Positions 7,827 to 17,733 of a stretch of DNA of 28,207 bases are shown piece after piece. Numbering within the stretch: position 1 is the stretch's first letter; each line of letters starts with the position of its first letter. This DNA is from CAXTPV01 sp964249405 (GTDB lineage Bacteria; Pseudomonadota; Alphaproteobacteria; Acetobacterales; Acetobacteraceae): positions 1 through 28,207 of the forward strand of contig CAXUBX010000045.1 of NCBI GenBank assembly GCA_964249405.1. Direction: 5' to 3'. A program made the position numbers and the translations under genes. Below the pieces are notes generated by a model. It was not told the origin of the DNA. It made no database searches and worked only from the letters and a program-made list of their open reading frames with translations.

Positions 7827-8285
7827 ATGCTGCGGTTGTCCCGATTGACCGATTACGCCGTGGTGTTGCTGGTGAAGCTCGGGAACGGCAGTGGGGTCAC
7901 CACGTCGACCAGTCTCGCGGTGGACACCGGGATCCCGGAGCCGACGGTCGCCAAGGTGCTCAAGGTCCTGGCCGGCGCCGGTCTCGTGCAGTCCCAGCGA
8001 GGCGCACGCGGCGGTTACCGGCTGGCCCGTTCGCTCGACGCCATCGCGGTCGGCGACGTCGTCGATGCGGTGGACGGGCCGGTCGCGGTCGCCTGCTGCG
8101 TCGACGGATCGGACCTGTCGTGCGCGATCGAGGAACAGTGTCCGATCCGGGGCGGGTGGGACCAGGTCAACGACGCCGTCCGTTCGACATTGAACCAGAT
8201 TACGCTTGCTCAGATGAGGCTTCGACCCTCCCTGACCGCCGGGGATCTCAAGGCAGCAACCGCCGCTGTCAACCCTGTCGGTTGA
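7827..8285 (+). CDS. sufR: Rrf2-family Fe-S regulator of the suf operon
   Basis: A 152-residue Rrf2-family transcription factor of the type annotated as SUF system Fe-S assembly regulator. The winged helix-turn-helix fills the N-terminal half: MLRLSRLTDYAVVLLVKL, then the recognition region IPEPTVAKVLKVLAGAGLV (36-54) and the wing RGARGGYRLAR (58-68). Cysteines at 90, 91, 99 and 105 match the region that holds the cluster ligands in IscR-like proteins (three Cys spaced over about 13 residues), so it probably senses Fe-S status. AGGAG at 7810-7814 precedes the ATG with a rather long gap. It is the first gene of the suf operon; sufB follows 22 bases after its stop. It is unrelated to the cyanobacterial ArsR/DeoR-type SufR despite the shared symbol. 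Confidence 0.92.
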   Translation: MLRLSRLTDYAVVLLVKLGNGSGVTTSTSLAVDTGIPEPTVAKVLKVLAGAGLVQSQRGARGGYRLARSLDAIAVGDVVDAVDGPVAVACCVDGSDLSCAIEEQCPIRGGWDQVNDAVRSTLNQITLAQMRLRPSLTAGDLKAATAAVNPVG

Positions 8286-8307
8286 AATCAGAAGGACTTC
8301 GCGAACA

Positions 8308-9819
8308 ATGCCAGCCGTTGCCGAGACCCTGTCCACCGTCGAGAGCCTCCATGCCGGCGGCTACAAATGGGGTTTCGAGACCGAGATCGACATGGAACTG
8401 GCCCCGAAGGGCCTCTCCGATGACACCATCCGCCTGATCTCGGCCAAGAAGGGCGAGCCCGAGTGGCTGCTCGCGTGGCGACTGAAGGCCTTCGCCAACT
8501 GGCAGGAGATGACGGAACCGGTCTGGGCGCTGATCGACTATCCGAAGATCGACTACCAGGACGCCCACTACTATGCGGCGCCTCGAAAGAAGGAGGGTCC
8601 CAAGTCGCTCGACGAGGTGGATCCCGAACTGCTCCGGACCTACGAGAAGCTTGGCATCCCGCTCCGCGAGCAGGCCATCCTGGCCGGCGTCGTGGCGACG
8701 ACCGGCGAAGGGGCGGATGGCGACGGCGAGCAGGGACGTCCGCCGATCGCGGTCGACGCCGTGTTCGACAGCGTCTCCGTCGCGACCACCTTCAGGGCCT
8801 CGCTGATGGAAGCGGGCGTGATCTTCTGTTCGATCTCGGAGGCGGTGCGGGAGCACCCGGAGCTTGTCAGGCGCTATCTCGGGAGCGTCGTGCCACCGGG
8901 CGACAACTATTTCGCGGCCCTGAATTCCGCGGTGTTCACGGATGGCTCCTTCGTCTTCATCCCGAAGGGCGTGCGCTGCCCGATGGAACTCTCGACCTAC
9001 TTCCGGATCAATGCGAGGAACACCGGGCAGTTCGAGCGCACCCTGATCGTTGCCGAGGAGGGCGCGTCGGTTTCCTACCTCGAAGGCTGCACGGCGCCGC
9101 AGCGCGACGAGAACCAGCTCCACGCGGCGGTCGTCGAACTCGTCGCACTCGACGATGCGACGATCAAGTACAGCACCGTTCAGAACTGGTTCCCGGGCGA
9201 CGGCGAGGGAAAGGGCGGCATCTACAATTTCGTGACCAAGCGCGGCGCTTGTCGCGGCAGGCGGGCGAAGATCTCCTGGACGCAGGTCGAGACAGGATCG
9301 GCGATCACCTGGAAATATCCGTCCTGCATCCTGCAGGGCGATGGATCGGTCGGCGAGTTCTACTCGGTCGCGGTGACCAACAATCACCAGCAGGCGGACA
9401 CCGGCACGAAGATGATCCACATCGGCAAGAACACGACGAGCACGATCGTGTCGAAGGGGATTTCCGCCGGCAAGTCGAACAACACCTATCGGGGTCTGGT
9501 GCGTATCCAGCCGAAAGCGTCCGGCGCGCGCAATCACACGCAGTGCGACAGCCTTCTGATCGGCGATCGCTGCGGTGCCCACACGGTTCCCTACATCGAG
9601 AACAGGAACCTGACCGCGACGGTCGAGCACGAGGCAACCACCTCGAAGATTGCCGACGATCAGCTGTTCTACTGTCGGCAGCGCGGACTGTCCGAGGAAG
9701 AGGCGATCGGCCTGATCGTCAACGGGTTCTGTCGTGAGGTCCTGAAGGAGCTTCCAATGGAGTTCGCCGTCGAGGCGCAGAAGCTGCTCGCGATCAGCCT
9801 GGAAGGGAGCGTTGGCTGA
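8308..9819 (+). CDS. sufB: Fe-S cluster assembly scaffold SufB
   Basis: A 503-residue SufB, the main scaffold subunit of the cytosolic SufBC2D complex on which new Fe-S clusters are built. Family landmarks: YKWGFETEIDME near the N-terminus (19-30), a beta-helix core, and the highly conserved end from NHTQCDSLLIGDRCGAH (409-425) through VEHEATTSKI to LAISLEGSVG. Cys413 corresponds to the assembly cysteine of E. coli SufB (Cys405), and Glu442 in VEHEATT to its Glu434. A short charged insert (about 134-146, GEGADGDGEQGRP) is a local extra. GAAGGA at 8291-8296 serves the ATG at 8308. Its TGA overlaps the sufC ATG by one base, which implies tight translational coupling. Confidence 0.97.
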   Translation: MPAVAETLSTVESLHAGGYKWGFETEIDMELAPKGLSDDTIRLISAKKGEPEWLLAWRLKAFANWQEMTEPVWALIDYPKIDYQDAHYYAAPRKKEGPKSLDEVDPELLRTYEKLGIPLREQAILAGVVATTGEGADGDGEQGRPPIAVDAVFDSVSVATTFRASLMEAGVIFCSISEAVREHPELVRRYLGSVVPPGDNYFAALNSAVFTDGSFVFIPKGVRCPMELSTYFRINARNTGQFERTLIVAEEGASVSYLEGCTAPQRDENQLHAAVVELVALDDATIKYSTVQNWFPGDGEGKGGIYNFVTKRGACRGRRAKISWTQVETGSAITWKYPSCILQGDGSVGEFYSVAVTNNHQQADTGTKMIHIGKNTTSTIVSKGISAGKSNNTYRGLVRIQPKASGARNHTQCDSLLIGDRCGAHTVPYIENRNLTATVEHEATTSKIADDQLFYCRQRGLSEEEAIGLIVNGFCREVLKELPMEFAVEAQKLLAISLEGSVG

Positions 9820-10577
9820 TGGCGGAAGCGCTGAGGATCGAGGGGCTCGAAGCGTCGATCGAGGGCAAGGGAATCCTCCGTGGCGTCGATCTCGTGGTTC
9901 CGCCGGGCGAGGTTCACGCCATCATGGGACCGAACGGTTCCGGCAAGTCGACGCTCAGCTACGTCCTCGCCGGCCACGAGGACTACGAAGTGACCGGCGG
10001 GTCGGCCCGCTATGGCGAGCACGACCTGCTGGCGATGGAACCCGAGGAGCGGGCGGCGGCGGGGCTGTTCCTCGCCTTCCAGGCACCGGTCGAACTCCCC
10101 GGGGTCAACAACGCGAACTTCATGCGGACGGCGGTGAATGCGGTGCGCCGCGCCCGTGGCGAGCCCGAACTCGACAGCGTCGGTTTTCTCAAGGCCGCGC
10201 GCATGGAGCTCAAGCGGCTCTCGATGCCCGACGAGATGCTGAAGCGTGCGGTGAATGTCGGGTTCTCGGGCGGCGAGAAGAAGCGGAACGAGATGCTGCA
10301 GCTCGCGATGCTTCGTCCGCGGTTCGCGATCCTCGACGAGACCGACAGCGGCCTCGACATCGACGCGCTTCGGATCGTCGGTGAAGCGGTCAACGTGCTT
10401 CGCGGTCCGGACTTCTCTGCGCTCATCATCACGCACCATCAGCGTCTGCTCGACATGGTGGTGCCGGATCGCGTCCACGTGATGGCGCACGGACGGATCC
10501 TCCGATCCGGCGGCCCGGATCTTGCTCGCGACCTCGAGCGCGAGGGCTACGGCAAGATCGTCGCAGAGGCGGCATGA
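9819..10577 (+). CDS. sufC: Fe-S assembly ATPase SufC
   Basis: A 252-residue ABC-type ATPase without membrane domains, the energising subunit of SufBC2D. Walker A is GPNGSGKST at 37-45, the signature is FSGGEKKR at 149-156, which is the SufC-specific form, and Walker B plus catalytic Glu is FAILDETDSGLD at 169-180. The switch His lies in IITHHQRLL near 204-210. Length is normal for the family. It overlaps sufB at its start (TGATG) and sufD at its end (ATGA, four bases), so the three subunits are made from a single coupled message. Confidence 0.97.
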   Translation: MAEALRIEGLEASIEGKGILRGVDLVVPPGEVHAIMGPNGSGKSTLSYVLAGHEDYEVTGGSARYGEHDLLAMEPEERAAAGLFLAFQAPVELPGVNNANFMRTAVNAVRRARGEPELDSVGFLKAARMELKRLSMPDEMLKRAVNVGFSGGEKKRNEMLQLAMLRPRFAILDETDSGLDIDALRIVGEAVNVLRGPDFSALIITHHQRLLDMVVPDRVHVMAHGRILRSGGPDLARDLEREGYGKIVAEAA

Positions 10578-11907
10578 GCCAGGTTCTGGAGCAGGCGCCG
10601 GCAGTCACCGCGGTCGGCCGTTTCCTCGCGCGGTTCGAAGGGTTGAAGCGTCGACTGCCGGGTGCGATCGCCGAACGTGAAGCGGCGGCCGACCGGCTCC
10701 GTGCCACCGGATTGCCGACGGTTGCCGACGAGGATTGGCGTTACACAAGTCTCCGTGGCCTGGATGTGGTCCGCTTCGACGAGGCGCTGACGCCGGTCGG
10801 CGAGGACGCGCATTCGGGCACCAGGGGCTCTCCAGCGTCCATGCTCGCCGGTCTCGCGCTGCCCGACGCACCCCGTCTCGTGTTCGTCGATGGCCGCTTC
10901 GCGCCGGATCTCTCGACTGCGTCCGCCGCCGGCGTCGTGCCGGACGGGGTCGTGGTCGGGCGGTTTGCGATCGAGCCGCGCTTCGATGGAGCGGCCGCCG
11001 GTTCGCCAGAGCCGATGGTGGCACTGAACACGATGCTCGCCGAGGATGGCGTCGTGATCACCGTGAACGATCATGTCGAGGGCGGGACGCTCGTCCTGGT
11101 TTCGCTCGGCGCGCACGCCGCGGTTCGTCCCATCGCCTACCACCCTCGACATCGCGTCCGGCTCGGATCGGGCGCTTCACTGGCGCTGATCGAGGTCGTG
11201 GTCGGCAGCGGGTCCTACCTGCACAATCCAGTGACCGAGATCACGGTCGAGGAAGGCGCGACCATGGCGCATGTCCGCCTGCAGGACGAGGACCGGTCGG
11301 CCTTCCATCTCGCGACCACCTACGTCGATATCGGGGCGGGCGGGACCTATGACAGTTTCGGCCTCAATCTCGGGGGCGCGATCACCAGGACCGAGATCCA
11401 TGCGAGGCTGACCGGGCCCGACGCGATGGCCCATCTGAACGGCGCGCAGCTTCTCACCGGTCGGCAGCACGCGGATTTCACCACCGTGGTCGGCCACGTC
11501 GCACCTCGATGCGGATCGCGCCAGACGGTCAAGAACGTGCTGGCCGGCCATTCGCGTGGCGTGTTCCAGGGCCGGATCGATGTCGCGCGCGAAGCGCAGA
11601 AGACCGACGGCTACCAGATGAACCAGGCACTCCTGCTCTCGGAACATGCCGAGATCGACAGCAAGCCGCAGCTCCGCATCCATGCGGATGACGTGAAGTG
11701 TTCGCACGGCGCGACGGTCGGCGAACTCGACCACGAGCAGATCTTCTATCTCCGGAGCCGCGGGATTCCGGAGCCCGAAGCACGCGCGATGCTGGTCCGC
11801 GCCTTCCTCGCCGAGGCGATCGACCCGATCGCGAACGATGATGGCCGCGCTATGCTGGAGCAGGCGGTGGAACGGTGGTGGGCCCGCGAAGGCGCGGAGG
11901 TGGCGGC

Positions 11908-11911
<4 letters not shown>
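10574..11911 (+). CDS. sufD: Fe-S assembly protein SufD
   Basis: A 445-residue SufD, the SufB paralogue that completes the SufBC2D scaffold and is needed for iron acquisition by the complex. The N-terminal helical part includes DEDWRYTSLRGL (52-63), typical of SufD. The beta-helix core follows. The conserved C-terminal signature KCSHGATVGELDHEQIFYLRSRGI contains Cys376 and His378; the latter corresponds to the cluster-site His360 of E. coli SufD. It starts within the sufC stop (ATGA) and ends within the sufS start (ATGA), so it has no leader of its own. Confidence 0.96.
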
Positions 11912-13158
<1,247 letters not shown>

Positions 13159-13179
13159 GGGTTTTGGAAGGAACGCGTC

Positions 13180-13683
13180 TTGTCGCTCGATCGGTCCCGC
13201 GAAACCAGTGACCTGCAGGCGGCATCCGAGGGTGATGCCACCGAGGACGGGCTCTACCACGCGCTCATCCTGGAACGTGCTCGGACACCTCGGCACGGCA
13301 CACTGCTCGCCTGCCACGACGCCGAGGCGGAAGGAAACAATCCGATGTGCGGCGATCGTCTGACGCTCCGCCTCCGGCGCGAGGCGTCGGGCCGGATCGG
13401 GGCCATAGGGTTCGCGGCACGGGGTTGCGCCATCAGTCTGGCGTCCGCAGATCTGATGGCAGACAGCGTCATCGGGCTCGACCGGGACGAAGTGAACGAG
13501 CTTGCGTCGCGTTTCGGGTCGATGTTGAGCACGGGACAGGTGCCGGATGATCCGGCATTCGGCCCCCTCCGTGCGCTCCGTGGCGTTCACGCCTACCGGA
13601 CGCGGACGCGTTGCGCGACGCTTCCCTGGACCGCGCTTGCCGCGGCGCTCGAGATGTCGGCGAAGGACAAGGTCGATGGATGA
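13180..13683 (+). CDS. sufU: SufU-type zinc sulfurtransferase / scaffold-like protein
   Basis: A 167-residue IscU-fold protein of the SufU branch, which in Gram-positive bacteria accepts persulfide sulfur from SufS through a zinc site and passes it to SufBCD. All SufU zinc ligands are in place: Cys57-Gly-Asp59 (NPMCGD), Cys83 (RGCAISLASADLM) and Cys145 (RTRCATLPW). The stretch between Cys83 and Cys145 is longer than in IscU, as expected for SufU. The start appears to be TTG at 13180: AAGGA lies about seven bases upstream, and no ATG or GTG occurs in frame before the conserved LYHALILERARTPRH. About 24 residues before that motif are extra and poorly conserved. The gene starts 21 bases after sufS and overlaps sufT by eight bases. 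Confidence 0.9.
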   Translation: MSLDRSRETSDLQAASEGDATEDGLYHALILERARTPRHGTLLACHDAEAEGNNPMCGDRLTLRLRREASGRIGAIGFAARGCAISLASADLMADSVIGLDRDEVNELASRFGSMLSTGQVPDDPAFGPLRALRGVHAYRTRTRCATLPWTALAAALEMSAKDKVDG

Positions 13684-14050
13684 CGAAGGCGCAGCTTCGC
13701 CGCCGCGGAATGTCGGGACCTGGACGCCCGATGGAGAGACCCGGCCAGGTTTGAGCGAGGACGAGGTGATCTCGGCGATCGCGACGGTCTATGATCCCGA
13801 GATCCCGGTGAATATCTACGAACTCGGCCTGATCTACGCGATCGACCTCCACGCCGACGGACGCGTGAAGGTCGAGATGACGCTGACCGCGCCGGGATGC
13901 CCGAGCGCGCAGGAATTGCCGGTGCAGGTACGCGACGCGGTGCTGGGCGTCGAGGGCGTCGCCGGATGCGAGGTCGAGACGGTATGGGATCCGCCCTGGG
14001 ATCCGAGCCGGATGAGCGACGATGCCCGCTTGTCGCTCAACATGTTCTGA
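13676..14050 (+). CDS. sufT: DUF59/MIP18-family Fe-S maturation factor SufT
   Basis: A 124-residue MIP18/DUF59 protein, the type found in suf operons and called SufT, which helps in Fe-S protein maturation or cluster transfer. The domain runs from about residue 27 (LSEDEVISAIATVYDPEIPVNIYELGLIY) to the end. The conserved reactive Cys75 lies in LTAPGCPSAQ, and the C-terminal WDPPWDPSRMSDDARLSLNMF is typical. The first 25 residues are polar and variable. ATG 13676 lies inside the end of sufU, giving an eight-base overlap; an open frame continues upstream but reads as non-family Arg-rich sequence. sufA follows 14 bases after the stop. Confidence 0.93.
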   Translation: MDDEGAASPPRNVGTWTPDGETRPGLSEDEVISAIATVYDPEIPVNIYELGLIYAIDLHADGRVKVEMTLTAPGCPSAQELPVQVRDAVLGVEGVAGCEVETVWDPPWDPSRMSDDARLSLNMF

Positions 14051-14064
14051 GGAGGGACGACACC

Positions 14065-14439
14065 ATGGAAAGCCTCGACGCCGCCCCGGCGCGACCCGCG
14101 CGCCGCGCTTTGCCTCCCCTGATGTCGGTGTCCGACGGAGCCGCCCTGCGCCTTCGCGCGCTCTACGCGGGTGGTCAGGCCGGCAAGCTTCTCCGGATCG
14201 CGGTCGGCACGAAAGGCTGCTCCGGTCTCTCCTACGAGATGACGTGGGTCGATGAAGCCGGGCCGGGCGACGAGACCGTGACCGACAAGGGGGTCACCGT
14301 CGTGGTCGACCGGAAGGCGACGCTGTTCCTGATCGGGACCGTGATGGACTACGAGACGACGCAGCTCACCTCGGGCTTCACCTTCACGAACCCGAACGAG
14401 AAGGGCCGGTGCGGCTGCGGTGAAAGCTTCCACGTCTGA
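14065..14439 (+). CDS. sufA: A-type Fe-S carrier SufA
   Basis: A 124-residue A-type carrier of the HesB/IscA family, which takes clusters from the SufBCD scaffold and delivers them to target proteins. The three cluster-binding cysteines are present: Cys52 in GTKGCSGLSYEM and Cys116/Cys118 in GRCGCGESF near the C-terminus. The first 15 or so residues are Ala/Pro/Arg-rich and variable. ATG 14065 is preceded by GGAGGGA at 14051-14057. It is the last gene of the suf operon; the next gene converges on it from 83 bases away, and I see no clear terminator hairpin in that gap. Position in the operon favours SufA over IscA or ErpA. Confidence 0.92.
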   Translation: MESLDAAPARPARRALPPLMSVSDGAALRLRALYAGGQAGKLLRIAVGTKGCSGLSYEMTWVDEAGPGDETVTDKGVTVVVDRKATLFLIGTVMDYETTQLTSGFTFTNPNEKGRCGCGESFHV

Positions 14440-14522
14440 CCGGCTGAGCGTGCGTGGGTCGGGGCTGGCGAGGGTCGTTCGCCTATTTGATCCGCAGGCT
14501 CGGAGCATCCCATCGCGGACCT

Positions 14523-15836
14523 TCAGCCGAGGCGGAAGACGCTGACGCTTTCCACCCGCGCCGAGAACAGGAACTGATCGATCGCGCGCGCCCCTTCGAG
14601 CGCGTAACCGGCCCGCCGCAACGTGGCGGCGTCCCGTCCAAGCGAGGCCGGGTTGCAGCTCACCGACACCACCGTCGTGGGCCTTGCCGCGGCGATCTCG
14701 TCGACCTGACGGCCCGCTCCGCCATGCGGCGGATCGAGCACCACGACCGAGACGTCGCGCATCTCGGACGCCGTGACGGGGGCGCGCGCGAGATCGCGTC
14801 TGACGGGATCGACGCGCGTGCCGCCCGAGGCCCGTCGCAGCGTCTCGAAGGCGAGGGCGTCGCCCTCGTAAGCCCGGACCCGCCCACGCGAGGCGAGCGG
14901 GAAGGAAAGGGTGCCGCTTCCCGCGTACAGTTCCGCGATCACGGTTCCCGGCCGCAACCGTGAGGGAAGCGCTTCCACCGCGTCGGCGCTGATCGCGGCT
15001 TCGGCCGTGGCCACGGCCTGGAGGAATGCGCCCGGTGCTGGCTCGACGGTCTGTCCGCCGAAGGTGACCCGGGGGCGGCGGAGAACGGCGACCGGCTCCG
15101 GCGCCATCTCTGGATCGGCCTGCCAGGAGATCCGCGACGCACCGGTCGTCGCGGCGAAGGCCGCCAGCGCCACGCGGTCGCGGGCGCCTGGTTCGCGCCG
15201 GGTTCGGAGCAGGAGATCGGGTCCGTCGTCGAGCAGGTTGGCGGCGAGCACCCCGGTTTCGTCCTTCGAGAGCAGGGCGGCGCTCCGGAGCAGGGAACGG
15301 AACGGCGCGAGCAGCGAGAACAGTGACGGATGAAGGACGTGGCACTCGGTCATGTCGACGATCTCGCGCGACAGGCGGCGATGCAGTCCGATCACCGGGG
15401 CGCCATCGGCGCGACGCGAAAAGGCGAGGATCACGCGGCGCCTGGTCAGCGTCTCGACCTGGACCGCAGGCCGCATCGCGGGCCGATCGAACCCCGCGGC
15501 CTCGAGAGCGCCCCGGACCCGTTCCTCCTTCCAGGCGAGCGATGCCGCCCGGTCCCAATGCTGGAGCGTGCAACCGCCGCATCGTGCCGCCAGGGGACAG
15601 AGAGGAGTGACCCGCGACGGAGAAGCCTCGAGGATCGCCGAGGCGTGGAGAAGCCGGCCCTGGCCCGACGCCAGGACCGTCTCGCCGGGCAGCGCTCCCG
15701 AGACATGACGCCGCACCCCTCCGGCGGAGGCGATCCCGTCGCCTTCCGCCCCGAGACCCTCGATCGCGAGCCTGATCCGCTCGCGTTCAGACGCCGGGAT
15801 CGACGTCCGCTCGCGTTTCCCGGCCGGCCTCGTCAT
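14523..15836 (-). CDS. RlmD/TrmA-family RNA 5-methyluridine methyltransferase
   Basis: A 437-residue SAM-dependent RNA uracil-C5 methyltransferase of the RlmD/RlmC/TrmA group, probably acting on 23S rRNA. In order: a TRAM-like RNA-binding domain (about 20-70), a 4Fe-4S ligand set Cys80, Cys86, Cys89 (CPLAARCGGC) and Cys165 (MTECHVLHP), the conserved PGAFLQAVATAEA (268-280), the SAM site ELYAGSGTLSFPLA (302-315), LDPPHGGAG (368-376), and the catalytic Cys394 in SVSCNPASLGRD. The presence of a 4Fe-4S site makes it a likely client of the suf system next door. ATG 15836 lies inside the end of the upstream helicase gene (50-base overlap), so the two are co-transcribed. The exact target nucleotide cannot be decided from sequence. 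Confidence 0.88.
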   Translation of the reverse strand: MTRPAGKRERTSIPASERERIRLAIEGLGAEGDGIASAGGVRRHVSGALPGETVLASGQGRLLHASAILEASPSRVTPLCPLAARCGGCTLQHWDRAASLAWKEERVRGALEAAGFDRPAMRPAVQVETLTRRRVILAFSRRADGAPVIGLHRRLSREIVDMTECHVLHPSLFSLLAPFRSLLRSAALLSKDETGVLAANLLDDGPDLLLRTRREPGARDRVALAAFAATTGASRISWQADPEMAPEPVAVLRRPRVTFGGQTVEPAPGAFLQAVATAEAAISADAVEALPSRLRPGTVIAELYAGSGTLSFPLASRGRVRAYEGDALAFETLRRASGGTRVDPVRRDLARAPVTASEMRDVSVVVLDPPHGGAGRQVDEIAAARPTTVVSVSCNPASLGRDAATLRRAGYALEGARAIDQFLFSARVESVSVFRLG

Positions 15837-17733
15837 CGGATTCCGGCTGCGTCTCGGAGCCCGCAGCCTCCGTCGGCGCCGTCGCGGCCTCCGGCGGCGG
15901 TGCCTCCTGCACCGGGATATGGACGACCACCGGCTCGGTCGCGGTCGCGGCGGGGAACGGCGCGAGCGCCACCTGGGTCGTGCTTCCGGGCCGATCCGCC
16001 GGCGGCGGCGCGGAGGGTGCGGGAAGCACTCGGGCTTCGTCGCGACCGTCCGGATCCGGGCCGCCGTCGGTTCGGTCGCGGCGCGGCAGGAGCATGAAGC
16101 CGGGAAGTTCGCCACCGAAGCCGGTCACGGGAGGCCCGAGGTCGTCGCGGCCCCGCCAGGGCTGGCGGGCAGAGCTCGCATCCGTGCGGTCCCGGCGGCC
16201 TCGCTCGCGGTCGCGATCCCTGCCCCGATCGCGCTCGGGCGCGTGAGCGGGGCGAACCGGTTCGGCGTCGCGACGTGGTTGCCGCTCTCCCCGCTCGACG
16301 GGGTCGCGGCCGCGACGGTTCTGGGGTTCGCGGCCTTCCGGAGCGCCGCCCCGACGGTCTGCCGGTCGACTTGGCTCGCGCCGCTCGTCCGGACGGGACG
16401 CGCGTCCTCCGCGGCCTCCCCGGCGGCGCCGGTTCGGGTCGATCTCGGCCCACTCGGCGGTGTCGACACCTTCCACCGCCATGCGCGGGATGGGCGCGCC
16501 GATCAGTCGTTCGATGGCGTCCACCAGCAGCCGGTCCTCCGGTCCCGCGACGGTGATCGCGCGGCCGGATCGGCCGGCCCGGCCGGTGCGGCCGATCCGG
16601 TGCACGTAGTCCTCGGAGTGGATCGGCACGTCGAAATTGAAGACGTGGCTCAGGCCGCCGATGTCGATCCCGCGCGCGGCCACATCGCTGCAGACCAGGA
16701 GCTGGATTTCGCCTGCCTTGAAGCGTTCGAGGGTGGCGAACCGGACCGATTGTGCGAGATCGCCGTGAAGGGCGCCGGCCGAGAACCCGTGCTTCACCAG
16801 CGAGCGCGTCAGGATGTCGACGTCGCGCTTGCGGTTGCAGAAGATGAGCGCGTTGCCGAGCTCCTGGCGGCGCAGCAGGGCGCGGAGCGCGCGCCGCTTG
16901 TCGGGCTCGTCCACCAGCACGAGGCCGGCTTCGATGTTGGACGCCACGGTCGCCGAGCGGGTGACCGAGATCTCCTTCGGATTGCGCAGGAAGGCATCGG
17001 CGAGACGCCTGATCTCGGGCGCCATGGTCGCCGAGAAGAAGAGCGTCTGGCGCATCGGCGAGACCAGCGAGACGATCCGCTCGACATCGGGAATGAACCC
17101 CATGTCGAGCATCCGGTCGGCTTCGTCGATCACCAGGATCCGCGTGTCGTTCAGCAACAGGCCGCCGCGTTCGAAGAGATCCAGCAGGCGTCCCGGCGTC
17201 GCGATCAGGACGTCGACGCCCCGGTCGAGCGCGTCCCTCTGGTCCGACATCGATTCGCCGCCGATCAGCAGCGCATGGGTCAGCTTGAGGTGGCGGCCGT
17301 AGTCGACGAAGTTCTCGGCGACCTGGAGTGCCAGCTCACGGGTGGGTTCGAGGATGAGGCTCCTCGGCATGCGCGCACGGGCGCGCCGGTCGGCCAGGAT
17401 CTCCAGCAGCGGAAGAGTGAAGCCCGCCGTCTTGCCGGTGCCGGTCTGCGCGACGCCGAGCACGTCGCGACCCATCAGCACGTAGGGGATCGCCTGTTCC
17501 TGGATCGGCGTCGGGTGGAGGTAGCCTTTCTCCTCGACGGCGCGGACGATCGGTTCGGACAATCCGAGCTCGGAGAACAGCGGCCGCGGATCGGCGTCAG
17601 GCAGATTTCCGCCCGCCTCCGCCAGCTCGGACGCGATCTCGTCCGGGGGCGTCTCCTCGTCCGCTGTGATCCCGTCCGGTTCGATCACGCCGTTGTCGAC
17701 CACCTCCCCGCCTGCGGCTCCGCTCACATGCAT
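15787..17733 (-). CDS. DEAD-box RNA helicase, RhlE-like
   Basis: A 648-residue ATP-dependent RNA helicase, likely in ribosome assembly or RNA decay. Motifs in order: Q motif (FSELGL then TPIQEQ, 53-80), motif I AQTGTGKT (95-102), PTREL (130-134), VIDEAD (201-206), SAT (234-236), ARGIDI (353-358) and HRIGRTGR (378-385). After residue 432 comes a long disordered tail: an Arg/Gly/Glu/Asp-rich part to about 535, a short LPGFMLL at 543-549 resembling the end of alphaproteobacterial RhlE proteins, then a Pro/Ala-rich acidic end. About 50 residues precede the helicase core and are acidic. Start at ATG 17733 is uncertain: the best Shine-Dalgarno-like stretch is about 18 bases upstream, and in-frame GTG (17763) or TTG (17820) starts are possible. 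It overlaps the RNA methyltransferase gene downstream. Confidence 0.9.
   Translation of the reverse strand: MHVSGAAGGEVVDNGVIEPDGITADEETPPDEIASELAEAGGNLPDADPRPLFSELGLSEPIVRAVEEKGYLHPTPIQEQAIPYVLMGRDVLGVAQTGTGKTAGFTLPLLEILADRRARARMPRSLILEPTRELALQVAENFVDYGRHLKLTHALLIGGESMSDQRDALDRGVDVLIATPGRLLDLFERGGLLLNDTRILVIDEADRMLDMGFIPDVERIVSLVSPMRQTLFFSATMAPEIRRLADAFLRNPKEISVTRSATVASNIEAGLVLVDEPDKRRALRALLRRQELGNALIFCNRKRDVDILTRSLVKHGFSAGALHGDLAQSVRFATLERFKAGEIQLLVCSDVAARGIDIGGLSHVFNFDVPIHSEDYVHRIGRTGRAGRSGRAITVAGPEDRLLVDAIERLIGAPIPRMAVEGVDTAEWAEIDPNRRRRGGRGGRASRPDERREPSRPADRRGGAPEGREPQNRRGRDPVERGERQPRRDAEPVRPAHAPERDRGRDRDRERGRRDRTDASSARQPWRGRDDLGPPVTGFGGELPGFMLLPRRDRTDGGPDPDGRDEARVLPAPSAPPPADRPGSTTQVALAPFPAATATEPVVVHIPVQEAPPPEAATAPTEAAGSETQPESDDEAGRETRADVDPGV

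Noticed and set aside
14440..14522. Possible bidirectional terminator between sufA and the RNA methyltransferase
   Set aside because: I find no stable inverted repeat followed by a T-run in this 83-base gap.
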